Notes: generated by a model not told the origin, from the letters alone. Shown: positions 1 through 5,425, counted from the stretch's first letter. The stretch: DNA of 5,804 nucleotides from Methanosarcinaceae archaeon (GCA_017613335.1 JAGAEB010000067.1:1-5804), one strand, 5' to 3'. Made by a program: numbers and translations.

Positions 1-51
1 GTCCTTTACAGAGAAGCGTATCAGGATCTCCGGAAAATGAAGAAAGAATGA
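1..51 (+). CDS. C-terminal end of an unidentified protein (partial)
   Basis: Frame 1 is open from the window edge and ends at a TGA at 49-51. The 16 visible residues are VLYREAYQDLRKMKKE, a hydrophilic, probably helical and lysine-rich tail such as often ends a soluble protein. The start and nearly all of the gene lie outside the window, so no function can be given. It is supported by its protein-like composition and by a strong + strand terminator 142 bases downstream (193-230), which would end its transcript convergently with trm1. Frame 3 is also open, to about position 219, but its residue composition is less protein-like. The call is moderate to weak because only 51 bases are visible. 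Confidence 0.42.
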   Translation, partial: VLYREAYQDLRKMKKE

Positions 52-192
52 AACGCCGTTCATCAATGAAAATAAGATTATCCGGGAAAACCGGAACGCC
101 GATCCCTCTCCGGATCAAAAACAGTCCCGGAACAACAGATCTGAACCAAAAAAGATCCCGATCACCGGAATACAGAAAAAAAAGACTGAATG
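52..192. other. intergenic stretch without a gene
   Basis: No convincing reading frame is seen. The stretch is rich in short CCGGA/CCGGAAAA words. At 169-181 it carries the 13-mer AATACAGAAAAAA, which recurs exactly at 2383-2395, at the start of the 16-bp repeat array. An A8 run at 176-183 would be a U8 tract in a - strand transcript reading out of trm1, so this stretch may hold the distal terminator of that gene. Confidence 0.5.
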
Positions 193-230
193 AAAAAGTC
201 AGCGGATCATTGACCCGTTGACTTTTTTTT
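193..230 (+). terminator. hairpin/T-tract terminator between convergent genes
   Basis: Bases 193-205 pair with 215-227 in a 13-bp stem with a 9-base loop (206-214). A run of eight T (223-230) overlaps the 3' arm. The single wobble pair, G202 with T218, is a G-U pair in + strand RNA but a C-A mismatch in - strand RNA, so the structure fits best as the terminator of the + strand gene ending at 51. The 5' arm begins with five A, so - strand read-through from trm1 would also meet a U run; bidirectional use is possible. Confidence 0.8.
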
Positions 231-271
231 ATTTGTTGTGACAGGATACGGCTGAACTTCTGATGTCAGGC

Positions 272-1522
272 TCATATTTTCGTTTCGTCTTCCGGTCCTT
301 TTTTCTTTTTGGAATTCTCTGACGGCGACAGGTTGTAAATGATCTTCCTGATCTCTGAAAGCGGCGCATCCGTTCTGAAGGATGTTCCTGAAAAATGCGT
401 GCGTGAAGCCGCATAACCGTTTCCGCGGAGCGTTTCGAGGAGAAGTTCCATGGATGAGGCGGAAACACGGAGCTGTTCACAGATGACGTGCTGATCATAG
501 AAGAACGGCAGATCCGGTTCATTCATGCAGACCGTGATCAGTTTCCGGGCGGCTTCTTTTTTGTTCAGGGTCAGTTTTTCCGATTCTGAAAGCGCTTCTT
601 CGCAGAATGAGACATCATGCAGTTTTCCGAGCCAGAGAGGACCTGAAATGATCCGTTTCCCGCCGCAGACATTTTCGCCGTCCGTCTCTTCGGTATTTTC
701 CCGGCAGGTCTCATCCATGAAGACGGCAAGGCCGTGTTTCATTTCACGGGCGCCGCATTTCGGACACCAGGCCAGGAAGCCGAGTTCCCGGACCGTTCTG
801 TCCGCCTGCGCGACGCCGTGTTTCATCTCGATGTAACAGCGGACATAATGACGGGTTGCGTGTGAAAAAAGAACATGTATTCCTTTTTCGAACCTTGCGG
901 CTTCACGGGCGATCGAGCCGAGAAGGATGCGCAGACCCATCTCGCTGTGGAATTCGTTATTGATCGGAACGGCTGCATATTTCCTCATGCCGGATTTCAT
1001 GTGGGCGCCGCAGAGGGGTGCCGTATCCGTTGCCGTCACGCCGAGATAATACGATGCTGACGAGACGGCCGCATCCAGAAACGGCGACGGTGTTCCGAAA
1101 GGATCTATATCGACGAACGTTGCTCTGCTGTCGGAGAGAAGACTGTTCGCATCCCGGCAGGTCACGGTCGACAGTTTTTCAAGACCGTTGATCTCAACGT
1201 TTTCCCGGATCATTTCAGCTGCTTCTTCTTTCCGGTCATTCAGGACGACCGGGATCCCGAGTTCTTTGGCAACGCGAAGACCGCGGATGCCCGATGCCGA
1301 AAACGCATCGATGTACGAAAACGTCTCTTTTTCATAACCCTTTTTTTCCGTCAGAAGGCGGGCGGCAGCGGCCGTCATGATGACATTGAGATCGCGGTTG
1401 AGCTCCATTTCCGGATTGTAGAATACGGCAGAAGATGCCAGCGGCACATCCGGATGACCTTCAGGATGTTCCGTCACAGGAATCCGGATCTCCGTGAGAC
1501 CCTCTCTGATGATCTGATACAT
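272..1522 (-). CDS. trm1: tRNA (guanine(26)-N(2))-dimethyltransferase Trm1
   Basis: Trm1 uses S-adenosylmethionine to make N2,N2-dimethylguanosine at position 26 of tRNAs, where it helps correct folding; it acts in the cytoplasm. The 416-residue product has the family N-terminus (EGLTEIRIPV, 7-16), a FYNPEMELNRD block (34-44), the SAM-binding loop DAFSASGIRGLR (72-83), an acidic ribose-contacting segment LND (94-96), the active-site motif DIDPFGTPSPF (138-148) and TDTAPLCG (165-172). A cysteine pair CPKC (253-256) starts the zinc-ribbon region before GPLWLG (294-299), and a lysine-rich tail ends the protein. The usual second CxxC appears incomplete, with E283 where a cysteine is expected before C286. 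I chose the ATG at 1520-1522 because homology begins there and a TATA element lies about 24 bases upstream. The frame stays open to 1735, but that extension is repetitive and not family-like. Identification is near certain. Confidence 0.96.
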   Translation of the reverse strand: MYQIIREGLTEIRIPVTEHPEGHPDVPLASSAVFYNPEMELNRDLNVIMTAAAARLLTEKKGYEKETFSYIDAFSASGIRGLRVAKELGIPVVLNDRKEEAAEMIRENVEINGLEKLSTVTCRDANSLLSDSRATFVDIDPFGTPSPFLDAAVSSASYYLGVTATDTAPLCGAHMKSGMRKYAAVPINNEFHSEMGLRILLGSIAREAARFEKGIHVLFSHATRHYVRCYIEMKHGVAQADRTVRELGFLAWCPKCGAREMKHGLAVFMDETCRENTEETDGENVCGGKRIISGPLWLGKLHDVSFCEEALSESEKLTLNKKEAARKLITVCMNEPDLPFFYDQHVICEQLRVSASSMELLLETLRGNGYAASRTHFSGTSFRTDAPLSEIRKIIYNLSPSENSKKKKGPEDETKI

Positions 1523-1540
1523 GCGGCGCTGAATGATCAG

Positions 1541-1551
1541 AAAATATAAAA
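1541..1551 (-). promoter_or_regulatory. TATA element of trm1, probably leaderless
   Basis: Read on the - strand this is TTTTATATTTT, centred about 24 bases before the trm1 ATG. Archaeal TATA boxes sit about 26 bases before the transcription start, so transcription would begin at or within a few bases of the ATG. No Shine-Dalgarno sequence precedes the ATG, which agrees with a leaderless mRNA. The position is inferred, not measured. Confidence 0.6.
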
Positions 1552-1579
1552 CGATTTTGAGAGAAAACGATTTTGAGAG
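1548..1579. repeat. perfect 16-bp tandem duplication upstream of trm1
   Basis: The 16-mer AAAACGATTTTGAGAG occurs at 1548-1563 and again, without a gap or mismatch, at 1564-1579. On the - strand the copy nearest trm1 runs into the TATA element and covers the position of the TFB recognition element. This could be a pair of regulator sites, or simply a recent slippage duplication. Confidence 0.9.
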
Positions 1580-1637
1580 CGGCCGCGATGAAAACATCGT
1601 CCGGTCTCTGCGGCCGGATGACAGCGATATCCGAAAA

Positions 1638-1704
1638 CAGGACGACCGGAAAACGGTGCTGCCCGGAAAGCAGGATGACCGGAAAACAACTGTTCTGCAG
1701 AAAG
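1638..1704. repeat. degenerate tandem repeat, two 33/34-bp units
   Basis: A 17-mer CAGGAYGACCGGAAAAC starts at 1638 and again at 1671 (16 of 17 identical). The rest of each unit ends in a related GAAAG. Related CCGAAAAC and CCGGAAAG words surround it. It creates an apparent repeated VFRSSCF peptide in the open frame upstream of trm1, which is the reason I regard that frame extension as non-coding. Confidence 0.7.
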
Positions 1705-1836
1705 ACAACAGACCCGGAGGGCAGTCAGGGCACATCCGATAACCATATTTGTTGTACTCATAATCCTCATATTTTCTTGAAACAATGTTATATTGTGGTT
1801 ATCCGAAATTGTTTTTGACAAGTGTATATATTCATT

Positions 1837-1854
1837 AAAAGCAAATTTGCTTTT
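1837..1854. promoter_or_regulatory. 18-bp perfect palindrome, operator-like
   Basis: AAAAGCAAATTTGCTTTT is identical to its own reverse complement over all 18 bases. It lies in an AT-rich stretch between two TATA-like words (1824-1831 and 1873-1883). A site of this symmetry and size would suit a dimeric helix-turn-helix regulator. As RNA it has no room for a loop, so a DNA-level role is more likely. The protein that might bind it is not in the window. Confidence 0.5.
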
Positions 1855-1916
1855 CAAACACTCAATCTTGAGATATATTTATATACATGAACACTCTTTT
1901 AGAATTTGCTGAAATA

Positions 1917-1963
1917 AATCGGGCCGAAGTCTTCTGAACCCACCGGAAAACTTCGGCCTGATT
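1917..1963 (+). other. long hairpin, 14-bp stem, possible structured RNA
   Basis: Bases 1917-1930 pair with 1950-1963 over 14 positions with one wobble (G1921 with T1959), leaving a 19-base loop (1931-1949). The wobble is a G-U pair only in + strand RNA, so + strand transcription is favoured. A TATA-like word at 1873-1883 would place a start near 1905, just before the stem. No T-tract follows, so it is not an obvious terminator. A 16-codon frame from an ATG at 1887 ends inside it, but I cannot show that it is translated. Confidence 0.45.
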
Positions 1964-2213
1964 ACGGCATAGATCATCCGGGCATTTTCCGAATTTATCA
2001 CCATTGACAGATCTTTCGGGATTGCCGGAATCTGCAGTCAGAAGCTCGTCTGAAACTCTTCTGCCGGGTCAGACAGCCATGACAGTTCCGGGTCAGGACA
2101 CATTCAAACTGCTCCTCCATAACAAATGCATCATCTGAAATCTTTTCGGATTTTACTGATCCAGAACGGGAACCGCAGACAGCCGATAATCCTCTCCGTC
2201 CGGGAGAATATCT

Positions 2214-2222
2214 GATATAAAA
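2214..2222 (+). promoter_or_regulatory. TATA-like element for a possible small + strand transcript
   Basis: GATATAAAA on the + strand resembles an archaeal TATA box. With the usual spacing, transcription would start near 2244, about 100 bases before the T9 terminator at 2318-2353. The prediction rests on the motif and spacing only. Confidence 0.35.
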
Positions 2223-2243
2223 ACAGCAATTGAACACATGAGG

Positions 2244-2353
2244 TGAAGGACTGAAACAGTTGACAGAAAAGAATTCGTTGAAGACAGACTCAATCAAGTC
2301 AAAATATAATTCCCCATAAGCCTGAGTCCGAAAAGGATGAAGGCTTTTTTTTT
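2244..2353 (+). ncRNA. possible small RNA of about 105 nucleotides
   Basis: This interval is bounded by a TATA-like word (2214-2222) and a strong hairpin plus T9 terminator. Inside are two short hairpins, ACTG/CAGT around 2250-2261 and GACT/AGTC around 2287-2300. A GAGGTGA sequence (2240-2246) matches an archaeal Shine-Dalgarno, and a TTG at 2260 opens a 19-codon frame (TEKNSLKTDS and so on) that stops at 2317-2319, exactly where the terminator begins. The 13-base gap from GAGGTGA to TTG is long, so translation is doubtful. It could be an untranslated small RNA, a micropeptide gene, or chance. I recognise no known RNA family. Confidence 0.28.
2318..2353 (+). terminator. hairpin plus T9 terminator
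   Basis: AAGCCT (2318-2323) pairs with AGGCTT (2341-2346). After a 2x2 internal mismatch, GTCC (2326-2329) pairs with GGAT (2335-2338, one G-U) around a GAAAA loop. Nine T follow at 2345-2353. It points rightward, so it must end a + strand transcript, although no sizeable + strand gene lies upstream of it. That is the best evidence for a small transcript in this interval. Confidence 0.65.
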
Positions 2354-2378
2354 GGAAAAATTCCGGTTCACAGAGGAA

Positions 2379-2506
2379 ACGAAATACAGAAAAAACGGAA
2401 TACGGAGAAAACGGAATACGGAGAAAACGGAATACGGAGAAAACGGAATACGGAGAAAACGGAATACAAAAAAAACGGAATACAAAAAAAACGGAATACG
2501 GGAAAA
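2379..2506. repeat. tandem array of eight 16-bp units
   Basis: The core ACGGAATAC recurs at 2395, 2411, 2427, 2443, 2459, 2475 and 2491, exactly 16 bases apart, with a one-mismatch unit (ACGAAATAC) at 2379. The linker is GGAGAAA in the middle units and changes to A8 in two of the last three. Sixteen is not a multiple of three, so each unit shifts the reading frame. Both strands stay open through it, but the resulting peptides are plain repeat translations. There are no spacers, so this is not a CRISPR array. It begins just after the + strand T9 terminator. Confidence 0.95.
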
Positions 2507-2538
2507 GGGGGACTCCATAACGTCACGTTCCGTGACGT
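2390..2538 (-). terminator. terminator of the UPF0371 gene: hairpin plus repeated U tracts
   Basis: Read on the - strand, 21 bases after the UPF0371 stop codon comes a perfect 8-bp hairpin, ACGTCACG/CGTGACGT with a three-base loop (2520-2538). Next comes the 16-bp array, which on this strand gives a U run in every unit: U8 at 2484-2491, U8 at 2468-2475, then runs of four and finally six. Archaeal RNA polymerase is known to terminate at U-rich tracts, often several in a row. The array therefore looks like a repeated terminator, an inference from position and composition. Confidence 0.55.
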
Positions 2539-2559
2539 CTGTGTCCCTGCTCCCGGGGA

Positions 2560-4086
2560 TCATTCCGATTCGGGGCTGAAAGATCCGGATTTGTAGGCGA
2601 CAGGTTCAGATGTCAGCTGGATGCCGAGTTTTCCGGCTTCTTTGACATCGACACGGGAGAGGATCTCGGACGTGTGGGCCTGGCAGCCTCTGAGTTTCGG
2701 GAGCTGTTCCATGGCGAGTTTTGCGTATCTGTCTGTTGCGGCGCTCATGGAAAGGGCGATGAGTGTTTCATCGGTATGAAGGGCAGGATTTCTGGAGCCG
2801 AGATATTCGACTTTCAGTTTCTGGATCGGCTCGATGGCATCCGGCGAAATGACCTTGATCTCTCCGGGAATCCCTGCCAGAAGTTTAAGCGTATTGAGAA
2901 GAGCTGCCGAAAGAGCGCCGAAAAGTTTTGTCGCGCCGCCGGTGACGATCGTTCCGTCGAGAAGTTCGATCGCGGCTGCAGATTCGTTTTCTTCTCTGGA
3001 TCTCCTGCGGCAGGCAGAGACGACGGCTCTGTCTTCAGGAACAACGCCTGCTTTTTTCATCAGGAAATCGAGTTTATAATATTCTTTTTCATTGCCGGTC
3101 TCACGGACCATGTTTTCACAGGCCTTGAAATATCTGCGGATGATCTCCTGCCGTGATGCTTCACAGCAGATGTCATCATCGACGATGCAGTTTCCGACCA
3201 TGTTCACGCCCATATCTGTCGGCGAGTTGTACGGGCTTTTGTTGTAAATGTTTTCAAAAGTAGCATTCAGGACGGGGAAGATCTCTATATCGCGGTTGTA
3301 ATTGACAGTCGTCTCGCCGTAAAAGGCTAAATGGAACGGATCGATCATATTGACGTCGTTCAGATCGGCGGTCGCGGCTTCATAGGCAATATTGACAGGG
3401 TGGTCGAGCGGCAGATTCCAGACAGGGAACGTTTCGAATTTGGCATATCCGGCCTTGATACCGTGCATATTCTCGTGATAGAGCTGCGAGAGACAGACAG
3501 CCATCTTGCCGCTGCCGGGACCCGGCGCGGTCACGATCACGAGCGGCATCGTCGTTTCCACGAATTCATTCTGGCCGAAACCCTGTTCGCTCATGATAAA
3601 GGCGACATTGTCCGGATAACCTTCGATCTCATAATGCTTGTAGGCTTTCGTATTGTGTTTTTCAAGCCTTTTGATGAATTTCTCGATCGCACAGGAATCC
3701 GTATATCTCGTGATGACGACGGAATCTACGCGCAGACCGTTCGACCGGTAGGTCTCGATCAGTCTGATCACATCGTCATCGTAGCCGATGTTCAGGTCAC
3801 CGCGTTTTTTATTGCGCTCGATGTCTTCGGCGCTGATGACCATAAGAACTTCTGCTTCATCCTTCAGCTGGAGGAGCATGCGGAGCTTTGAATCGGGCTG
3901 AAAGCCGGGCAGGACTCTCGATGCATGAAAATCGTCGAAAAGTTTCCCGCCGAATTCAAGATAGAGCTTTCCGTTAAAGCGTCCGATGCGTTCTTTGATA
4001 CGCTCTGACTGGATCCGGAGGTATTTGTTATTATCAAAGCCTATGGATTTCTCCCTCAGTTCCCTGTCATTGTATTCAAATGTCAT
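2560..4086 (-). CDS. UPF0371 / DUF1846 family protein of unknown function
   Basis: The 508-residue product is full length for the UPF0371 (DUF1846) family, which is about 500 residues. Recognisable family blocks are KSIGFDNNKYLRIQSERI (13-30), KLYLEFGGKLFDDFHASRV (40-58), LPGFQPDSKLRMLLQLKD (59-76), TAPGPGSGKMAVCLSQLYHE (186-205), AGYAKFETFPVWNLPLDHPV (212-231), EAATADLNDVNMIDPFH (236-252), YGETTVNYNRDIEIFPV (256-272) and SPTDMGVNMVGNC (288-300). The GPGSGK loop at 189-194 resembles a nucleotide-binding P-loop, but methionine follows the lysine where serine or threonine is usual; from memory this is shared by the family. No signal peptide or membrane segment is visible, so it is probably cytosolic. 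The biochemical role is unassigned. The family is mostly bacterial (Firmicutes, Actinobacteria), so a copy here suggests past transfer. The start is fixed by homology and by a TATA box 27 bases upstream. It appears monocistronic. Confidence 0.93.
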   Translation of the reverse strand: MTFEYNDRELREKSIGFDNNKYLRIQSERIKERIGRFNGKLYLEFGGKLFDDFHASRVLPGFQPDSKLRMLLQLKDEAEVLMVISAEDIERNKKRGDLNIGYDDDVIRLIETYRSNGLRVDSVVITRYTDSCAIEKFIKRLEKHNTKAYKHYEIEGYPDNVAFIMSEQGFGQNEFVETTMPLVIVTAPGPGSGKMAVCLSQLYHENMHGIKAGYAKFETFPVWNLPLDHPVNIAYEAATADLNDVNMIDPFHLAFYGETTVNYNRDIEIFPVLNATFENIYNKSPYNSPTDMGVNMVGNCIVDDDICCEASRQEIIRRYFKACENMVRETGNEKEYYKLDFLMKKAGVVPEDRAVVSACRRRSREENESAAAIELLDGTIVTGGATKLFGALSAALLNTLKLLAGIPGEIKVISPDAIEPIQKLKVEYLGSRNPALHTDETLIALSMSAATDRYAKLAMEQLPKLRGCQAHTSEILSRVDVKEAGKLGIQLTSEPVAYKSGSFSPESE

Positions 4087-4109
4087 ACGAATTGTCCCGC
4101 TGAATGATT

Positions 4110-4117
4110 ATAAAATT
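4110..4117 (-). promoter_or_regulatory. TATA element of the UPF0371 gene, probably leaderless
   Basis: On the - strand this reads ATTTTATA, centred about 27 bases before the ATG at 4084-4086, the distance expected if transcription starts at the ATG. No Shine-Dalgarno sequence lies before the ATG. The 11-mer ATCATTCAGCG follows directly (4098-4108) and also occurs just after the trm1 TATA element (1527-1537). A bacterial reading (TATAAT as -10) is possible, but I see no matching -35 box. Confidence 0.6.
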
Positions 4118-4364
4118 TGAGTAAGACATTTTGATAGATAAAGATAACTAACCGCCGCAGTCATGAAATCCGGACAGCTGTGAAATCCGCAGGATCGTCC
4201 GGCGTCAGGACCGCGCTTTTCCGGAAGCGTCACGGAAAAACCCTGAACCTGTTTCATCATATTTAAATTTTTCAGAGAACATCCGGCCATGACCGCGCAG
4301 GCCGGAAAACCGGATAAGATCGCCGGCAGACAGCCGCTCTGCTTCCGGTCATTCTGCAGACAGC
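4118..4364. other. intergenic spacer between UPF0371 and pyrophosphatase genes
   Basis: No gene is supported. A 60-codon - strand frame (4108-4290) would end inside the UPF0371 promoter and has no family motif. The 11-mer GCAGACAGCCG occurs at 4326-4336 and 4356-4366 and once more at 2175-2185. An AT-rich patch ATATTTAAATTTTT lies at 4259-4272. Confidence 0.5.
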
Positions 4365-4449
4365 CGGCCGTCCGATAAAAAAAAAGGAGAGGAACACTGT
4401 CTTTTCAGTCGACAGATCCTCTCCGGATCGATCTTCAGTCCGACGGCCG
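4365..4449. repeat. 8-bp inverted repeat enclosing the pyrophosphatase terminator
   Basis: CGGCCGTC (4365-4372) and GACGGCCG (4442-4449) are perfect reverse complements on either side of the terminator hairpin. In RNA they could form a GC-rich outer stem closing the whole 3' region just after the stop codon. The inner hairpin could form independently. Confidence 0.5.
4377..4424 (-). terminator. terminator of the pyrophosphatase gene
   Basis: On the - strand, GGAGAGGA (4424-4417) pairs perfectly with TCCTCTCC (4393-4386). Inside it, CTGTC pairs with GACAG (4411-4415 and 4397-4401) around a nine-base loop. A run of nine T (4385-4377) follows directly. It begins 34 bases past the stop codon at 4459-4461. 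This is a textbook intrinsic-type terminator and shows that the gene is not co-transcribed with UPF0371 by default. Confidence 0.88.
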
Positions 4450-4458
4450 AACAGATGA

Positions 4459-5418
4459 TCAGAGTTTTCCGTAGGCTTCGGTAAACCACGGGACAACCTG
4501 TTTTTTCCTGGAAACGAGACCGTCGACGAAAACAGCCTGCTCTGCCGGCTTGTTGACAGCGAGGGAAACGATCCTGTCGTCTTCGGCGTCGAAGAGGATG
4601 TATGAGCCTTCGCGGATGATATCCGTGACGACGAGCATCGTCAGGAAATATCCTTTTTCGGCACGGAATTTTTTCATGTAGTCGAGGAACTGATCCTGAC
4701 GGGAAAGAATATCTTCCGTATCGAGCGTAAGGACCTGGGCAATGCCGGTCTTGATGTCGGCGATGCCGATCTCTTTGAAATCCGTGTGGAAAATATCTTC
4801 AATGCTGACACCGACAAAAGAAGAACCGGCCTTGAACATTTCCATCGCATAATCTTCCATGTCCTTCTCAGTAAAGCCGAGGATCTGACAGAGTTCTGCG
4901 GCAACTTTTTTATCGGTCTCCGTCGTCGTCGGTGATTTGAAAAGAAGCGTATCGGAAAGAAGACCCGAGATCAGAAGACCTGCGATCTGCTTCGGGATCT
5001 CGACATTGTTCTCCCTGAACATCCCGTAAAGGATCGTACAGGTGCTGCCGAGCGGCTTGTTCGTGAACCAGATCGGCGCGGACGTCGTGATATCACCGAT
5101 CTTGTGGTGGTCGATGATCTCGACGATCTCAGCCTCACCGATGGTCTCGAAAGTCTGTCCGTATTCCTGGTGGTCGACAAGAATGACTTTTCTCTTCACG
5201 CCGTCGACAGGCAGAACATCCGGAACGATCTCCGGGACCGGAACGCCGAATTTCTCAAGAACGAAAGCAGTCTCTTTGTTGACCGGACCCTGAAGGACCG
5301 GAACAGCGGAAAGACCGGTCGCTTTTTTCAGGTAAGCTGCAGAAACGGAAGCAGCCACAGTATCCGTATCCGGATTTCTGTGACCGGAAACATAAACGGT
5401 ATTGATGTCGTATGCCAT
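4459..5418 (-). CDS. ppaC: manganese-dependent inorganic pyrophosphatase (family II, DHH type)
   Basis: The enzyme hydrolyses inorganic pyrophosphate to two phosphates in the cytosol, pulling forward nucleic acid synthesis and tRNA charging. Family II enzymes use manganese or cobalt. The 319-residue product is close to the usual length of about 310. The N-terminal DHH domain carries all metal ligands: H13, D17 and D19 in GHRNPDTDT, D82 in VDHQE, H104 in IDHHK, and D156 in LLSDT; H105 completes the DHH signature. The C-terminal DHHA2 domain (from about 200) includes SRKKQ (303-307), whose arginine and lysine bind the substrate phosphates. No CBS insert is present between VDHQE and the C-terminus, so nucleotide control by CBS domains is not expected. 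AGAGG seven bases before the ATG supports the start. Identification is very secure. Confidence 0.97.
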   Translation of the reverse strand: MAYDINTVYVSGHRNPDTDTVAASVSAAYLKKATGLSAVPVLQGPVNKETAFVLEKFGVPVPEIVPDVLPVDGVKRKVILVDHQEYGQTFETIGEAEIVEIIDHHKIGDITTSAPIWFTNKPLGSTCTILYGMFRENNVEIPKQIAGLLISGLLSDTLLFKSPTTTETDKKVAAELCQILGFTEKDMEDYAMEMFKAGSSFVGVSIEDIFHTDFKEIGIADIKTGIAQVLTLDTEDILSRQDQFLDYMKKFRAEKGYFLTMLVVTDIIREGSYILFDAEDDRIVSLAVNKPAEQAVFVDGLVSRKKQVVPWFTEAYGKL

Positions 5419-5425
5419 TGTTTTT

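Larger units (their letters stand above)
1705..2213. other. gene-poor intergenic region
   Basis: No reading frame here has recognisable homology. Bases 1740-1920 are AT-rich, unlike the rest of the window, and hold TATA-like words at 1824-1831 and 1873-1883, an inverted repeat GATAACCA/TGGTTATC (1738-1745 and 1796-1803) and a perfect palindrome. Bases 1964-2213 are of average composition, with a short direct repeat CCGGGTCAG (2064 and 2088). An open - strand frame over 1998-2297 would begin with TTG and shows no family motif; the residue run ECVLTRNCHGCLTRQ within it is cysteine-bearing but I do not recognise it. Confidence 0.55.

Noticed and set aside
3..219. Open + strand frame 3 at the left edge as the true gene end
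   Set aside because: Its residues are dominated by arginine, serine, proline and lysine as in non-coding DNA, and it would end inside the terminator hairpin; the frame ending at 51 is more protein-like.
1523..1735. Longer trm1 start adding 71 residues
   Set aside because: The extension is encoded by tandem repeats, gives a repetitive serine/phenylalanine/arginine peptide, is not part of the Trm1 family and would contain the promoter.
1917..1963. tRNA gene
   Set aside because: There is a long stem, but no cloverleaf, no GGTTCRANNCC arm and no 7-bp acceptor at the right distance on either strand.
1998..2297. Cysteine-bearing 99-codon - strand frame
   Set aside because: It starts at TTG without a Shine-Dalgarno sequence, runs through the possible small RNA, has no recognised motif, and its composition resembles translated non-coding DNA.
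2379..2506. CRISPR array or repeat protein
   Set aside because: There are no unique spacers, the period is only 16 bases and shifts frame each unit, and the peptides on both strands are simple translations of the repeat.
3331..3891. 186-codon + strand frame inside the UPF0371 gene
   Set aside because: It is antisense to strongly conserved UPF0371 motifs and matches no family; it exists because of codon bias in the real gene.
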